Notes: generated by a model not told the origin, from the letters alone. A stretch of DNA of 64,000 nt from Lutibacter sp. (GCA_002733665.1 NVWM01000030.1:1-64000); one strand, 5' to 3'; shown: positions 54,085 to 62,612, numbered from the stretch's first letter. Translations and numbers: made by a program.

Positions 54085-55029
54085 TTATAATTCTGATATT
54101 ATTTTATAATTTTCAAGATTTGTGATTCCCCAATTTTTAAGTTCGTTTTCAGACCATAATTCTGGGAAGAAAATGCGCTTTTGATAACGAGGATGCATAT
54201 ATTTTTGCCAGTTACTTCCACCTGTCGCTTCAATATTTCCATCACCAAGGTACTTATTAGCAGCATTATAGTGAGCCATCACCCATTTTACATTTACTGT
54301 ATGGTCGTAATGACGCATCGCATTTATCAAATCAATGTTATTTTGAGTTGCCTCAGGCAATTGCTTGAATTTTTTTGCGAGATTTATTTCATTATAGTCT
54401 TCCATAAAATCTATAAAATCTCCCATATATTTTTTTTCAAACAACTTTAATAGGATAGATTTTTCTCCTGTTTCATAATTTTTACCTGCTGCTTGCCAAT
54501 ATAAATGATCAAAAGCATTTTTAAAAGGTGTGTCCCTATCTATCGTTTTTCTGAATCGAATGTCAATTAAATTAATTAATTCTGTTGAAGCAAATTCAAT
54601 TTTTCTGTATTGTGCAGATTGGAAACCACTTGCAGGTGCCAACGTATTTCTAAATTTTAAATATTGTTCTACATCCATTCCATTCATCATTACTGTAAAT
54701 GAACTTGAAAGCATATCAAAATAACGACTAACGCGAGCTAAGTGTTTTGCAAATTTTTCTGCAGTTAGGTTTTCAGCCATCGCTACTTGATCAATTTCCC
54801 ACAAAATCATTTTAAACAACAATTCATTAACTTGATGGTACATAATAAATACCATTTCATCTTTTTCAGTAGTTCTGGGTGTTTGCAAACCTAAAAGAGC
54901 ATCCGTTTGGATATAATCCCAATAAGTCGTTGGTGTGCTCCAAAGTAATCCTTCGAGCATTGTATTTAACGGAACACCTAATTTCTTATATTTTTCTTCT
55001 ATTTTTTGAAGTAATTCGTCTTTTTCCAT
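54085..55029 (-). CDS. kynA: Tryptophan 2,3-dioxygenase family protein
   Basis: This 314-residue helical heme protein has YHQVNELLFKM near 64-74 (substrate-side His), MRHYDHTVNVKW near 237 and the family signature GGSNWQKYMHPRYQKR near 267-282, ending near FFPELW. It opens the indole ring of tryptophan to N-formylkynurenine. It overlaps the HPPD gene (TAATG) and is the last gene of a three-gene unit. No other kynurenine-pathway gene is present in the window. Confidence 0.9.
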   Translation of the reverse strand: MEKDELLQKIEEKYKKLGVPLNTMLEGLLWSTPTTYWDYIQTDALLGLQTPRTTEKDEMVFIMYHQVNELLFKMILWEIDQVAMAENLTAEKFAKHLARVSRYFDMLSSSFTVMMNGMDVEQYLKFRNTLAPASGFQSAQYRKIEFASTELINLIDIRFRKTIDRDTPFKNAFDHLYWQAAGKNYETGEKSILLKLFEKKYMGDFIDFMEDYNEINLAKKFKQLPEATQNNIDLINAMRHYDHTVNVKWVMAHYNAANKYLGDGNIEATGGSNWQKYMHPRYQKRIFFPELWSENELKNWGITNLENYKIISEL

Positions 55030-56192
55030 TATAGTGTACCTCTATTTTCTTGTTCACGTTCAATAGCTTCAAAAAGTGCCTTAAAATTTCCTACACCAAA
55101 AGATTGAGCACCTTTTCGTTGAATAATTTCAAAGAACATTGTTGGCCTATCTACAACCGGTTTTGTAAATAATTGTAATAAATAACCTTCGTCATCACGG
55201 TCAATAAGGATACCATGTTCTTTAAGAACCTCAACATCTTCATCAATCTTTCCTACGCGTTCTAATAAATCATCATAATAGGTATCAGGAACGTATAAAA
55301 ATTCTACTCCTCTATCTCTCATCGCAGAAACTGTCTTTACTATATCATTCGTTGCAACAGCAATGTGCTGTACTCCTGCTCCTTTATAAAAATCTAAATA
55401 TTCTTCAATTTGTGATTTCTTTTTTCCTTTTGCAGGTTCATTTATTGGGAACTTAATTCGTCCGTTTCCATTACTCATTACTTTAGACATTAAGGCTGTG
55501 TATTCCGTAGAAATATCATCATCAGTAAATGAAATAATTTGTGCGAATCCCATAACCTTAGCATAAAAGTCACACCATGTTTTCATTTCTCCCCAACCTA
55601 CATTACCAACCATATGGTCTACAAATTTCAAACCAACAGATTCTGGATTGTAATGAGATTCCCATTTTTTATATCCTGGAAGAAAGGTTCCATTGTAGTT
55701 TTTTCGTTCTACAAAAATATGAACGGTTTCTCCATATGTGTAAATTCCAGAACGCACAACAAAACCATCTTTATCTTCTTCACGTGTAGGTTCCATAAAA
55801 GGTTTTGCGCCTCGTTTTGTGGTTTCTTCAAATGCTTTTGTTGCATCCTCAACCCAAAGTGCCATCACTTTTACACCATCTCCATGTTTATTAATGTGCT
55901 CGTTTATCAACCCTCCTTCATCTAACGGCGTTGTCAATACCAAGCGAATTTTATCTTGCTTTAATACATACGAAACACGATCTTTTATTCCTGTTTCTAA
56001 TCCTGCAAAAGCATGAGACTGAAATCCAAATGCTGTTTTGTAAAAATGTGCGGATTGTTTAGCATTACCAACATATAATTCTACATAATCAGTTCCTAAA
56101 AGTGGCAAAAAATCTTCTGCGTCTTTAAATAATTTTTTAAGTCCGTATTCTGTGTTTTGTAAATTTTCTAAATTTTTTATTTCTGCTGCCAT
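55029..56192 (-). CDS. hppD: 4-hydroxyphenylpyruvate dioxygenase
   Basis: This 387-residue protein has two vicinal-oxygen-chelate halves. The iron ligands are the His in VDHMVGNV near 187, the His in VQHIAVATNDI near 265, and the Glu in MFFEIIQRKG near 355. It converts 4-hydroxyphenylpyruvate to homogentisate, the substrate of the enzyme encoded immediately upstream. The 10-bp spacing to the homogentisate dioxygenase gene supports an operon. Confidence 0.95.
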   Translation of the reverse strand: MAAEIKNLENLQNTEYGLKKLFKDAEDFLPLLGTDYVELYVGNAKQSAHFYKTAFGFQSHAFAGLETGIKDRVSYVLKQDKIRLVLTTPLDEGGLINEHINKHGDGVKVMALWVEDATKAFEETTKRGAKPFMEPTREEDKDGFVVRSGIYTYGETVHIFVERKNYNGTFLPGYKKWESHYNPESVGLKFVDHMVGNVGWGEMKTWCDFYAKVMGFAQIISFTDDDISTEYTALMSKVMSNGNGRIKFPINEPAKGKKKSQIEEYLDFYKGAGVQHIAVATNDIVKTVSAMRDRGVEFLYVPDTYYDDLLERVGKIDEDVEVLKEHGILIDRDDEGYLLQLFTKPVVDRPTMFFEIIQRKGAQSFGVGNFKALFEAIEREQENRGTL

Positions 56193-56202
56193 AATTAATT
56201 TT

Positions 56203-57369
56203 TTAGTGGTTTTCGTCTAACCAAGATTGATAATAATCTCCTCCATCTATTTTTAATGCTTCTTCAGTTACCATTAATGGTTTAAAAGTATCAACCATTA
56301 CTGCTAATTCTGCAGTTTCTTTTTTCCCAATACTTCTTTCCATTGCTCCAGGATGTGGGCCATGAGGAATTCCAGCAGGATGCAAGGTTATTTGTCCCTT
56401 TTCGATATTGTTTCTACTCATAAAATCACCGTCAACATAGTATAACACTTCATCAGAATCTATATTACTATGATTATAAGGTGCAGGAATTGCATTTGGA
56501 TGATAATCATATAATCGTGGTACAAAAGAACATATAACAAAGGTGTCTGTTTCAAATGTTTGATGAATTGGAGGAGGTAAATGCACCCTTCCTGTTATAG
56601 GCTCAAAATCATGAATTGAAAGTTTGTAAGGATAATTATACCCATCCCAACCTACAACACTAAAAGGGTGTGCTGCATACAAATATTCATGTATAGTGTC
56701 TTGTTTTTTTACTTTTAAAATGAAATCTCCTTTATCATCAAAAGTTTCTAATTCGCTTGGTGGATGTATATCGCGCTCACAAAAAGGCGAATGCTCTAAA
56801 TGTTGTCCAAACCAATTTCGATAACGTTTTGGTGTGTAAATTGGACTTTTTGATTCTACAATAAAAAGCCTATTATCTTCTGTATCGAAATCTATTTGGT
56901 AAATCATTCCGCGAGGAATAACCAAATAATCTCCATATTCAAAATCAATATTTCCCAAGAATGTTCTTAACTTTCCTGTTCCTTTATGAATGAATAGAAC
57001 TTCGTCTGAATCTGTATTTTTATAAAAATAATCGCGTAATGATTTTTTTGGTGCTGCTAAAGCAATGTAACAATCACTATTTGCTAATACAATTTTTCTG
57101 CTTTCTAAAAAATCATCAGTTGCAGGCACTTCAAAGCCTTTTAAACTTATTGATTTCATGTTTTTTGCAACTGCAATTTTTGGAGCAACATCGTAAGATT
57201 TTAGTATCTTTTTTACCTGTGTAGGACGGTGTGTGTGATATAGTAGTGATGACATTCCGTCAAAACCAATAGTTCCAAAAAGTTCTTCATAATAGAAGTT
57301 ACCTTCAGGACTTTTAAATATAGTATGTCTTTTTGGTGGAATATTTCCGAGTGTGTGATATCGAGGCAT
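56203..57369 (-). CDS. hmgA: Homogentisate 1,2-dioxygenase
   Basis: This 388-residue cupin-type dioxygenase of the shorter bacterial class has PRYHTLGNIPPKRH at its start, YVDGDFMSR near 310 and HPAGIPHGPHPGAMER near 328-343 with candidate iron-binding His and Glu residues. It cleaves homogentisate to maleylacetoacetate. No isomerase or fumarylacetoacetase gene is visible in the window, so the last two steps must be encoded elsewhere. It is the first gene of the operon. Confidence 0.92.
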   Translation of the reverse strand: MPRYHTLGNIPPKRHTIFKSPEGNFYYEELFGTIGFDGMSSLLYHTHRPTQVKKILKSYDVAPKIAVAKNMKSISLKGFEVPATDDFLESRKIVLANSDCYIALAAPKKSLRDYFYKNTDSDEVLFIHKGTGKLRTFLGNIDFEYGDYLVIPRGMIYQIDFDTEDNRLFIVESKSPIYTPKRYRNWFGQHLEHSPFCERDIHPPSELETFDDKGDFILKVKKQDTIHEYLYAAHPFSVVGWDGYNYPYKLSIHDFEPITGRVHLPPPIHQTFETDTFVICSFVPRLYDYHPNAIPAPYNHSNIDSDEVLYYVDGDFMSRNNIEKGQITLHPAGIPHGPHPGAMERSIGKKETAELAVMVDTFKPLMVTEEALKIDGGDYYQSWLDENH

Positions 57370-57498
57370 AATTTTTTAAATTAAATGATTGAAAAATTAA
57401 ATGTTTGAAAATCAAAACGCCTCTATTCTGGATTCCTTTTAATTAAATGATAATTAAGATAAATTAATATGTCTTGCCAAAATGAATTCATAATGAAA

Positions 57499-57506
57499 CA
57501 AATATA
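57499..57506 (-). promoter_or_regulatory. Candidate -7 box for the hmgA-hppD-kynA operon
   Basis: On the minus strand TATATTTG matches TAnnTTTG. It lies about 130 bp upstream of the hmgA start, which would give a long leader. The 57370-57510 gap has no other exact match. Confidence 0.4.
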
Positions 57507-57510
57507 CAGA

Positions 57511-57762
57511 TTATTTCGAATGTTCTTGAGTTACTTCAATTACTTTTTCTATTTGAGGCGCATACCGTTTAATAGTGGCTTCTACGCCATTAGTAAGTGT
57601 CATTTGATTTACAGAACAACTTATACATGCTCCTTCTAACTGAACTCTTACAATATTATTTTCAATATTTACAAGTGAGATGTCTCCACCATCAGACAAT
57701 AAAAAGGGTCTGATTTCTTCTAAGGCTTTTTCAACATTGTTTTGTGTTTCTTGCGCTGTCAT
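57511..57762 (-). CDS. NifU C-terminal-domain (Nfu-type) iron-sulfur scaffold protein
   Basis: This 83-residue protein corresponds to the NifU C-terminal domain, with FLLSDGGDISLV near 20-31 and the cluster-binding CxxC (Cys46-Ile-Ser-Cys49). Such proteins carry and deliver [4Fe-4S] clusters. It lies 6 bp after the Mrp-like gene, so the two are likely cotranscribed and may work together in cluster delivery. Confidence 0.9.
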   Translation of the reverse strand: MTAQETQNNVEKALEEIRPFLLSDGGDISLVNIENNIVRVQLEGACISCSVNQMTLTNGVEATIKRYAPQIEKVIEVTQEHSK

Positions 57763-57768
57763 TTCTTA

Positions 57769-58896
57769 TTATTTTGTACTACAACCACTCATTGTTGTTA
57801 TTCTTACCACTTCTGTTGGAGGTAAATCGGTATTTCTTTTCACCAATTCAGAAAGTACATTTTTAGTAATACCTATAAATATTTCTTCCAAATCTGTTCC
57901 GTCTTGTAATGCCACAGGACTTCCAAAGTCTCCCGACTCTCTAATGCTTTGTACCAATGGCACTTCTCCTAAAAATTTAGTATCTAAATCTATTGCTAAA
58001 TTCTTTGCTCCATCTTTTCCAAAGATATAATATTTATTGTCAGGCAATTCTGCAGGAGTAAAATAACTCATATTCTCAACAATTCCGAGTACAGGAACGT
58101 TGATGTTTTCTTGTTGAAACATAGCAACACCTTTTTTAGCATCAGCCAAAGCGATGTTTTGAGGTGTGCTTACGATTACTGCACCTGTAAGAGGCAACGC
58201 TTGAACGATTGATAAATGTACATCTCCAGTTCCAGGAGGTAAATCGATAATTAAAAAATCTAATTCTCCCCAATCTGCGTCAAAAATCATTTGGTTCAAT
58301 GCCTTTGAAGCCATTGGTCCACGCCATATTACTGCTTGGTTTGGTTGTGTAAAAAATCCGAGAGAAAGAATTTTAACACCATAGCTTTCTACAGGTTTCA
58401 TCTTAGATCTTCCATCTACAGTCGTAGAACGAGGCTTTGCATTTGCAACATCAAACATTAAATGTGTTGATGGTCCATAAACATCAGCATCTAAAATACC
58501 AACTGCAAATCCCATTTTTGATAGCGAAACGGCTAAATTTGATGTGATTGTAGATTTTCCTACACCTCCTTTTCCTGAGGCTACAGCAATAATATTTTTA
58601 ACTCCAGGAATTTCTCTTCCTGGTTTTTTGTTTACAGGTTTTTCTGTAACCACAGCAGTTACATTTACTTTTATATCTGCCTTTGGATGTACTTTTTCAT
58701 GAATTATCTTCATGATTTCAACTTCTACACGTTTTTTTGCTTGTAAAGTTGGGTTCCCAATTTCTACATCAAGAATTATTTCTTTGTCAAAAATAACAAT
58801 ATTTTTTACTGAATTACTTTCTACCAAACTCTTCCCTTCTCCAGGAGCAGTAATGTTTTCAAGTGCTGCTAATATATCTTTTTTGAGGATACTCAC
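57769..58896 (-). CDS. mrp: Mrp/NBP35-family P-loop ATPase
   Basis: This 375-residue protein starts at a GTG at 58896. An N-terminal MIP18/DUF59-like domain (about 5-80) is followed by a ParA-type ATPase domain with GKGGVGKST at 108-116, DADVYGPST near 139 and DLPPGTGDVHLS near 219. ApbC/Mrp proteins usually hold an Fe-S cluster on a C-terminal CxxC after the ENMS motif. Here ENMSYFTPAELPDNKY has no cysteines, and a lone Cys occurs only near the C-terminus (SGCSTK). Its role in Fe-S assembly is therefore inferred from the family and the Nfu neighbour. Confidence 0.92.
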   Translation of the reverse strand: MSILKKDILAALENITAPGEGKSLVESNSVKNIVIFDKEIILDVEIGNPTLQAKKRVEVEIMKIIHEKVHPKADIKVNVTAVVTEKPVNKKPGREIPGVKNIIAVASGKGGVGKSTITSNLAVSLSKMGFAVGILDADVYGPSTHLMFDVANAKPRSTTVDGRSKMKPVESYGVKILSLGFFTQPNQAVIWRGPMASKALNQMIFDADWGELDFLIIDLPPGTGDVHLSIVQALPLTGAVIVSTPQNIALADAKKGVAMFQQENINVPVLGIVENMSYFTPAELPDNKYYIFGKDGAKNLAIDLDTKFLGEVPLVQSIRESGDFGSPVALQDGTDLEEIFIGITKNVLSELVKRNTDLPPTEVVRITTMSGCSTK

Positions 58897-58927
58897 GCTT
58901 TTTCTAAATTAAAATGATTCTAAACAA

Positions 58928-58935
58928 CAAATATA
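58928..58935 (-). promoter_or_regulatory. Promoter for mrp-nfu
   Basis: On the minus strand TATATTTG matches TAnnTTTG, with a TTG 17 bp further upstream as a possible -33 element. It lies 31 bp before the GTG start at 58896. Confidence 0.55.
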
Positions 58936-58976
58936 CAGCTATTTTTGAGTTTCAATGACGTTTTTAAAAGGATGAT

Positions 58977-59315
58977 TTATAAAATTGATTCCTCAGAAGG
59001 ATTCCAAAAAACCGTCTCAAAATCTTGAATTTGGTTATCAACAATCCTAATCCCTTCACTTTCGAGTAGCTGTTGCATTAAGTTTGTTCCATCAAAATGC
59101 ATTTTTCCAGTCAAAAGTCCTTTCTTGTTTACAACTCTATGTGCTGGAACACTATCATCATTATGCGAAGCATTCATTGCCCAACCAACCATTCTTGCAG
59201 AACGTGCAGTACCTAAGTATGTTGCAATTGCACCATAACTTGTAACTCTCCCTAAAGGAATAAGACGCGCAACGGCATAAGATTTTTCAAAGAAATTATC
59301 GTTGGATTTTTTCAT
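58977..59315 (-). CDS. Alkyltransferase-like protein (MGMT family without catalytic Cys)
   Basis: This 112-residue protein matches the DNA-binding domain of O6-alkylguanine-DNA alkyltransferases: IPLGRVTSYGAIA near 19-31 and a helix-turn-helix with ARMVGWAMNAS near 40-50. The alkyl-acceptor motif PCHRV reads PAHRV (Ala58), so it cannot accept alkyl groups. ATL proteins bind O6-alkylguanine and flag it for nucleotide excision repair. It follows trmB by 23 bp. Confidence 0.9.
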   Translation of the reverse strand: MKKSNDNFFEKSYAVARLIPLGRVTSYGAIATYLGTARSARMVGWAMNASHNDDSVPAHRVVNKKGLLTGKMHFDGTNLMQQLLESEGIRIVDNQIQDFETVFWNPSEESIL

Positions 59316-59338
59316 TGATTAAAAATACACGTTTTTTA

Positions 59339-60016
59339 TTAATAATTCAATCGAAATTTGATATAAGTAATCGCTTTGTTAGTTTCCAAATACTGTCTTT
59401 CATAAAAAGTTTGTGTTTCGATTACCTCTTTTGGAGAATGCTGTTTGTTATTATATACATCATGGTGCGCATATATAACTTCTTGATTTTCACCATGCAA
59501 AACTCCTAAAGTATAGCCGTGCATAAACTCACTATCTGTTTTTAAGTGAACTATACCTTTTGGCTTTAGAATTTCATGATACTTTTTCAAAAACTCTTGA
59601 TTTGTCAATCGATGTTTTGTTCTTGTATATTTAATTTGAGGATCAGGAAATGTAATCCAAATTTCATCAATTTCATTTTCTTCAAAACACAGGTTAATAA
59701 GTTCAATTTGAGTACGTAGAAATCCTACATTATGCATATTCTCTTCCAAAGCAGACTTTGCGCCTCGCCAAAAACGTGCACCTTTAATATCTACACCAAT
59801 AAAATTTTTATCGGGATTTTTCTTTGCTAATGCAAGCGCATATTCACCTTTTCCACAGCCTAACTCAAGTACAATGGGATTGTCGTTCTTAAAAAAAGTA
59901 TTCCATTTTCCTTTTAAAGAAAAATTGTTTGATAAGATATCTTCACGAGTTGGTTGAACAACATTAGAGAAAGTATCGTTTTCGCGAAATCGCTTTAATT
60001 TATTTTTACTTCCCAC
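59339..60016 (-). CDS. trmB: tRNA (guanine-N7)-methyltransferase
   Basis: This 225-residue SAM-dependent methyltransferase has LELGCGKGEYALALAKK near 51-67 (SAM site), NFIGVDIKGAR near 72-82, TFPDPQIKYTRTKHRLTN near 127-144 and TDSEF near 166. It forms m7G46 in tRNA. The start codon follows the DUF6341 gene by 37 bp. Confidence 0.93.
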   Translation of the reverse strand: MGSKNKLKRFRENDTFSNVVQPTREDILSNNFSLKGKWNTFFKNDNPIVLELGCGKGEYALALAKKNPDKNFIGVDIKGARFWRGAKSALEENMHNVGFLRTQIELINLCFEENEIDEIWITFPDPQIKYTRTKHRLTNQEFLKKYHEILKPKGIVHLKTDSEFMHGYTLGVLHGENQEVIYAHHDVYNNKQHSPKEVIETQTFYERQYLETNKAITYIKFRLNY

Positions 60017-60053
60017 GAAAAAAAGATTTTAATAATTTAAGAAGAGATTGGAA

Positions 60054-60254
60054 CTATTCTGTTCCTTCGTTTTTAAATTTTTTCAATTGTCCCATCCAAT
60101 AAACAAACGCAACCATACAAATAATAGCAAGAATCCAACTGAATGTATTTTGTAACCACCAACTTGAGACATCGTTACGCAACCATTCATATGGTAAAAA
60201 TCCAATATTTGTGAAAAAATCACCTATAGCCCTAAATATATTACTTGCAATCAT
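60054..60254 (-). CDS. Small membrane protein, DUF6341 family
   Basis: This 66-residue protein has an amphipathic N-terminus, a WW pair (SSWWLQN near 31-37), one clear membrane helix (about 38-56) and a charged tail (QLKKFKNEG). The pattern fits the DUF6341 family known in Flavobacteriia; function is unknown. A TACATTTG -7 box lies 21 bp upstream, supporting expression as the first gene of a leftward unit with trmB. Confidence 0.75.
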   Translation of the reverse strand: MIASNIFRAIGDFFTNIGFLPYEWLRNDVSSWWLQNTFSWILAIICMVAFVYWMGQLKKFKNEGTE

Positions 60255-60274
60255 GATAATTTGTATTTACACTG

Positions 60275-60282
60275 CAAATGTA
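60275..60282 (-). promoter_or_regulatory. -7 box for the DUF6341-trmB unit
   Basis: On the minus strand TACATTTG is an exact TAnnTTTG match, 20 bp before the start codon at 60254. Confidence 0.6.
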
Positions 60283-60396
60283 TAAAAACTCATGGTGACT
60301 ACAAATTTTTTTATGAGTCATTTTTGCCCTTATTCTTTATGGTTTTTCCTTAAAAAAATGTATATTGTCACTTCATTAAACATAAAAATCAGAAAC

Positions 60397-60861
60397 ATGG
60401 GATTATTTTCATTTATTAAAAATGCTGGAGCAAGAGTTTTTGGCATAGGCAAAACAACAGAAGAAGAAGCGGCAGAAGCAGCAACAAATTTGAGAAATGC
60501 AGTTGAGACTTTAGGTTTTGAAGTAGCAGATTTAAATATTGGAGTTGAAGATGATGTCGCAACAGTTTGGGGAGAAGCAGCAAACCAAGCAACAAGAGAA
60601 AAAGTAGTATTAGTTATTGGAAATACAGAAGGAATTGCTTCTGTAGATGACAGAATGACTGTTGCTCTTGCAGAAATTGAAGAGCCAGCTGCTCAGTTTC
60701 ATACTGTAGCTTCTGGAGATACATTAGGGAAAATTGCTAAAACATATTATGGTAATGCAATGAAATACCCTGTTATTTTTGAAGCAAACAAACCAATGCT
60801 TTCACATCCTGATAAAATTTATCCAGGACAAGTATTACGTATTCCTGCTTTGGAAGCCTAA
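60397..60861 (+). CDS. BON-LysM domain protein (YgaU/LysM-like)
   Basis: This 154-residue protein starts at ATG 60397 (MGLFSFIKNAGARVFG). It has a BON domain (about 25-90; VEDDVATVWGEA, DRMTVA) and a C-terminal LysM domain (about 101-151; HTVASGDTLGKIAKTYYGN, YPGQVLRIP). There is no signal peptide, as in E. coli YgaU (Kbp), which binds potassium. A similar role or peptidoglycan binding is possible. The frame is open upstream to 60292, but that part has no family similarity and overlaps likely promoter sequence. Confidence 0.88.
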   Translation: MGLFSFIKNAGARVFGIGKTTEEEAAEAATNLRNAVETLGFEVADLNIGVEDDVATVWGEAANQATREKVVLVIGNTEGIASVDDRMTVALAEIEEPAAQFHTVASGDTLGKIAKTYYGNAMKYPVIFEANKPMLSHPDKIYPGQVLRIPALEA

Positions 60862-60885
60862 TACTTATGGTAAGTATATAATATA

Positions 60886-60920
60886 AAAACGTTTGCGAAA
60901 ATATTGCAAACGTTTTTTTT
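60886..60920 (+). terminator. Rho-independent terminator after the LysM gene
   Basis: AAAACGTTTGC and GCAAACGTTTT form an 11-bp stem with a 9-nt loop, followed by eight T residues in all. Confidence 0.85.
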
Positions 60921-61039
60921 GTGACTTATTAAAAAATGTTGTGTCATAATAGTGTAGTTATAAATATCAACCCATTTTACAAAGCAATAGTTTCACCCCC
61001 ACAAAATGATACTTTAATAGAATATCATATCAATTGTTG

Positions 61040-61070
61040 AAGCACTTCAATTTATTTTGAAGTGCTTTTT
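61040..61070. terminator. Second, orphan terminator hairpin
   Basis: AAGCACTTCAA and TTGAAGTGCTT form a perfect 11-bp stem with a 6-nt loop and a T-run on the plus strand. No gene is recognised between it and the previous terminator. Confidence 0.7.
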
Positions 61071-61142
61071 CTTTGTAAAAATAGTATCTAAAAATAAAAT
61101 CACATCTTTATGTAACTTAAATTACTTAAATGTTAAATTGTG

Positions 61143-61150
61143 TACCTTTG
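61143..61150 (+). promoter_or_regulatory. -7 box for yicC-gmk-nadD
   Basis: TACCTTTG is an exact TAnnTTTG match, 20 bp before the yicC start codon. Confidence 0.65.
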
Positions 61151-61170
61151 CGCAATTCTATTTTTAGCCG

Positions 61171-62028
61171 ATGATATTATCAATGACAGGTTATGGTAAA
61201 ACCGAAATACAATTACCAACTAAAAAAGTTACTATAGAAGTTAAATCTTTGAATAGTAAAAGTATAGATATGAATGTCAGAATGCCTTCCTATTATAAGG
61301 AAAAAGAGTTGACTATTCGTAAAAAAATAGCTAATAGATTGGTGAGAGGAAAAGTAGATTTTTCTATTTATGTCGAATCAATAGGAGAGAATATATCTTC
61401 GCAAATCAATCAAGACACTATAAAGTCTTATATGAATCAGTTGAAAGAAATTTCAAATGTCTCAGAAACAGAATCTCTTCAAATGGCAATTAGATTGCCA
61501 GAAGTCATCCAAATTAAAAGAGAATCGTTAAATGAAGATGAATGGAAATTGATTGACAACGCTATAAACACAGCATTAGATAAGATTGTTTTGTACCGTA
61601 CAGATGAAGGGGAAGTTTTAAAACAAGATTTTATAAAACGTATTAAACTGATAGAGAATTATTTAGAAGAAGTAATAAAGTCAGATCCTCAACGCATTGA
61701 GAATGTTAAAGCAAAACTACAGAAAGCAATAACAGAATTAGAAGTAAAAGTTGATGCTAATCGTTTTGAGCAAGAATTGATTTATTACTTAGAAAAATTA
61801 GATATTACTGAAGAGAAAGTTCGTTTAAAAAACCACTTGTCTTATTTTTCAAAGGAATTAAATACTGATACATCTAACGGAAAAAAACTTGGATTTATAA
61901 CTCAAGAGATTGGTAGAGAGATTAATACTATTGGATCTAAAGCAAATTTTGCTGAAATGCAGCAAATTGTTGTTCAGATGAAAGACGAACTCGAAAAAAT
62001 AAAAGAGCAAAACCTAAACGTGTTGTAA
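61171..62028 (+). CDS. YicC family endoribonuclease
   Basis: This 285-residue protein begins with the family start MILSMTGYGKTE. It contains EVKSLNSKSIDMNVRMP near 24-40 and ends with the conserved IGREINTIGSKANFAEMQQIVVQMKDELEKI block. YicC homologues are implicated in RNA decay and stationary-phase survival. Its stop and the gmk start share one base (TAATG). Confidence 0.93.
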   Translation: MILSMTGYGKTEIQLPTKKVTIEVKSLNSKSIDMNVRMPSYYKEKELTIRKKIANRLVRGKVDFSIYVESIGENISSQINQDTIKSYMNQLKEISNVSETESLQMAIRLPEVIQIKRESLNEDEWKLIDNAINTALDKIVLYRTDEGEVLKQDFIKRIKLIENYLEEVIKSDPQRIENVKAKLQKAITELEVKVDANRFEQELIYYLEKLDITEEKVRLKNHLSYFSKELNTDTSNGKKLGFITQEIGREINTIGSKANFAEMQQIVVQMKDELEKIKEQNLNVL

Positions 62029-62612
62029 TGACAAACAAAAAAGGAAAACTTATTGTGTTTTCTGCACCTTCAGGATCAGGAAAAACAACGATTGTTAGAC
62101 ATTTATTGAAGCAAAAAGAATTAGGTTTAGAATTTTCAATTTCAGCAACTTCTCGTGAGAAAAGAGGCACTGAAATTGATGGGGAAGACTATTACTTTTT
62201 ATCTGCTAAAGAATTTAAAAATAAAATAAAAACAGATGAATTCTTAGAATGGGAAGAAGTTTATCGCGATAATTTTTACGGAACTTTAAAAACTGAAATT
62301 GATCGTATTTGGAAACTTGATAAACATGTGATTTTTGATATTGATGTTTCTGGTGGATTACGAATAAAGCGTAAGTTTCCTAAAGAAACATTGGCTATTT
62401 TTGTAAAACCACCAAGTATCGATGAATTAAAAATCAGATTGAAAAAGCGCAAAACCGAGAGTGACGACAAAATAAATATGCGTGTCGCAAAGGCATCTGC
62501 AGAATTAGCAACATCACCATTATTTGATAAAATTGTAGTAAACGAAGATTTAGACAAAGCATTGGAAGAAGCATATAATTTGGTTGATGAATTTGTAACA
62601 AAAAAAAAATGA
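62028..62612 (+). CDS. gmk: Guanylate kinase
   Basis: This 194-residue kinase has SAPSGSGKTTI near 12-22 (P-loop), ATSREKRGTEIDGEDYYF near 40-57 (GMP site) and a lid ending with RLKKRKTESDD near 141. It converts GMP to GDP. It overlaps nadD by 4 bp (ATGA) and yicC by 1 bp, so the three genes form a coupled operon. Confidence 0.96.
   Translation: MTNKKGKLIVFSAPSGSGKTTIVRHLLKQKELGLEFSISATSREKRGTEIDGEDYYFLSAKEFKNKIKTDEFLEWEEVYRDNFYGTLKTEIDRIWKLDKHVIFDIDVSGGLRIKRKFPKETLAIFVKPPSIDELKIRLKKRKTESDDKINMRVAKASAELATSPLFDKIVVNEDLDKALEEAYNLVDEFVTKKK

Larger units (their letters stand above)
60862..61170. other. 309-bp intergenic region with two terminators
   Basis: This region holds the terminator of the LysM gene (60886-60920), about 120 bp without a convincing open frame, a second hairpin terminator (61040-61070) and the yicC promoter (61143-61150). 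The second terminator has no recognised gene in front of it. A small hairpin (ATGATA...TATCAT) lies before it. A short non-coding RNA ending at the second terminator is possible, but no -7 box was found for it. Confidence 0.5.

Noticed and set aside
57769-58896. A split or frameshifted Mrp gene, because the CxxC region is missing
   Set aside because: The frame is continuous, of normal length, and the ATPase motifs before and after the region are intact. The missing cysteines look like a true variant.
60292-60396. N-terminal extension of the BON-LysM protein
   Set aside because: The extra 35 residues show no family similarity and lie in the divergent promoter region facing the DUF6341 gene. 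The ATG at 60397 gives the usual protein.
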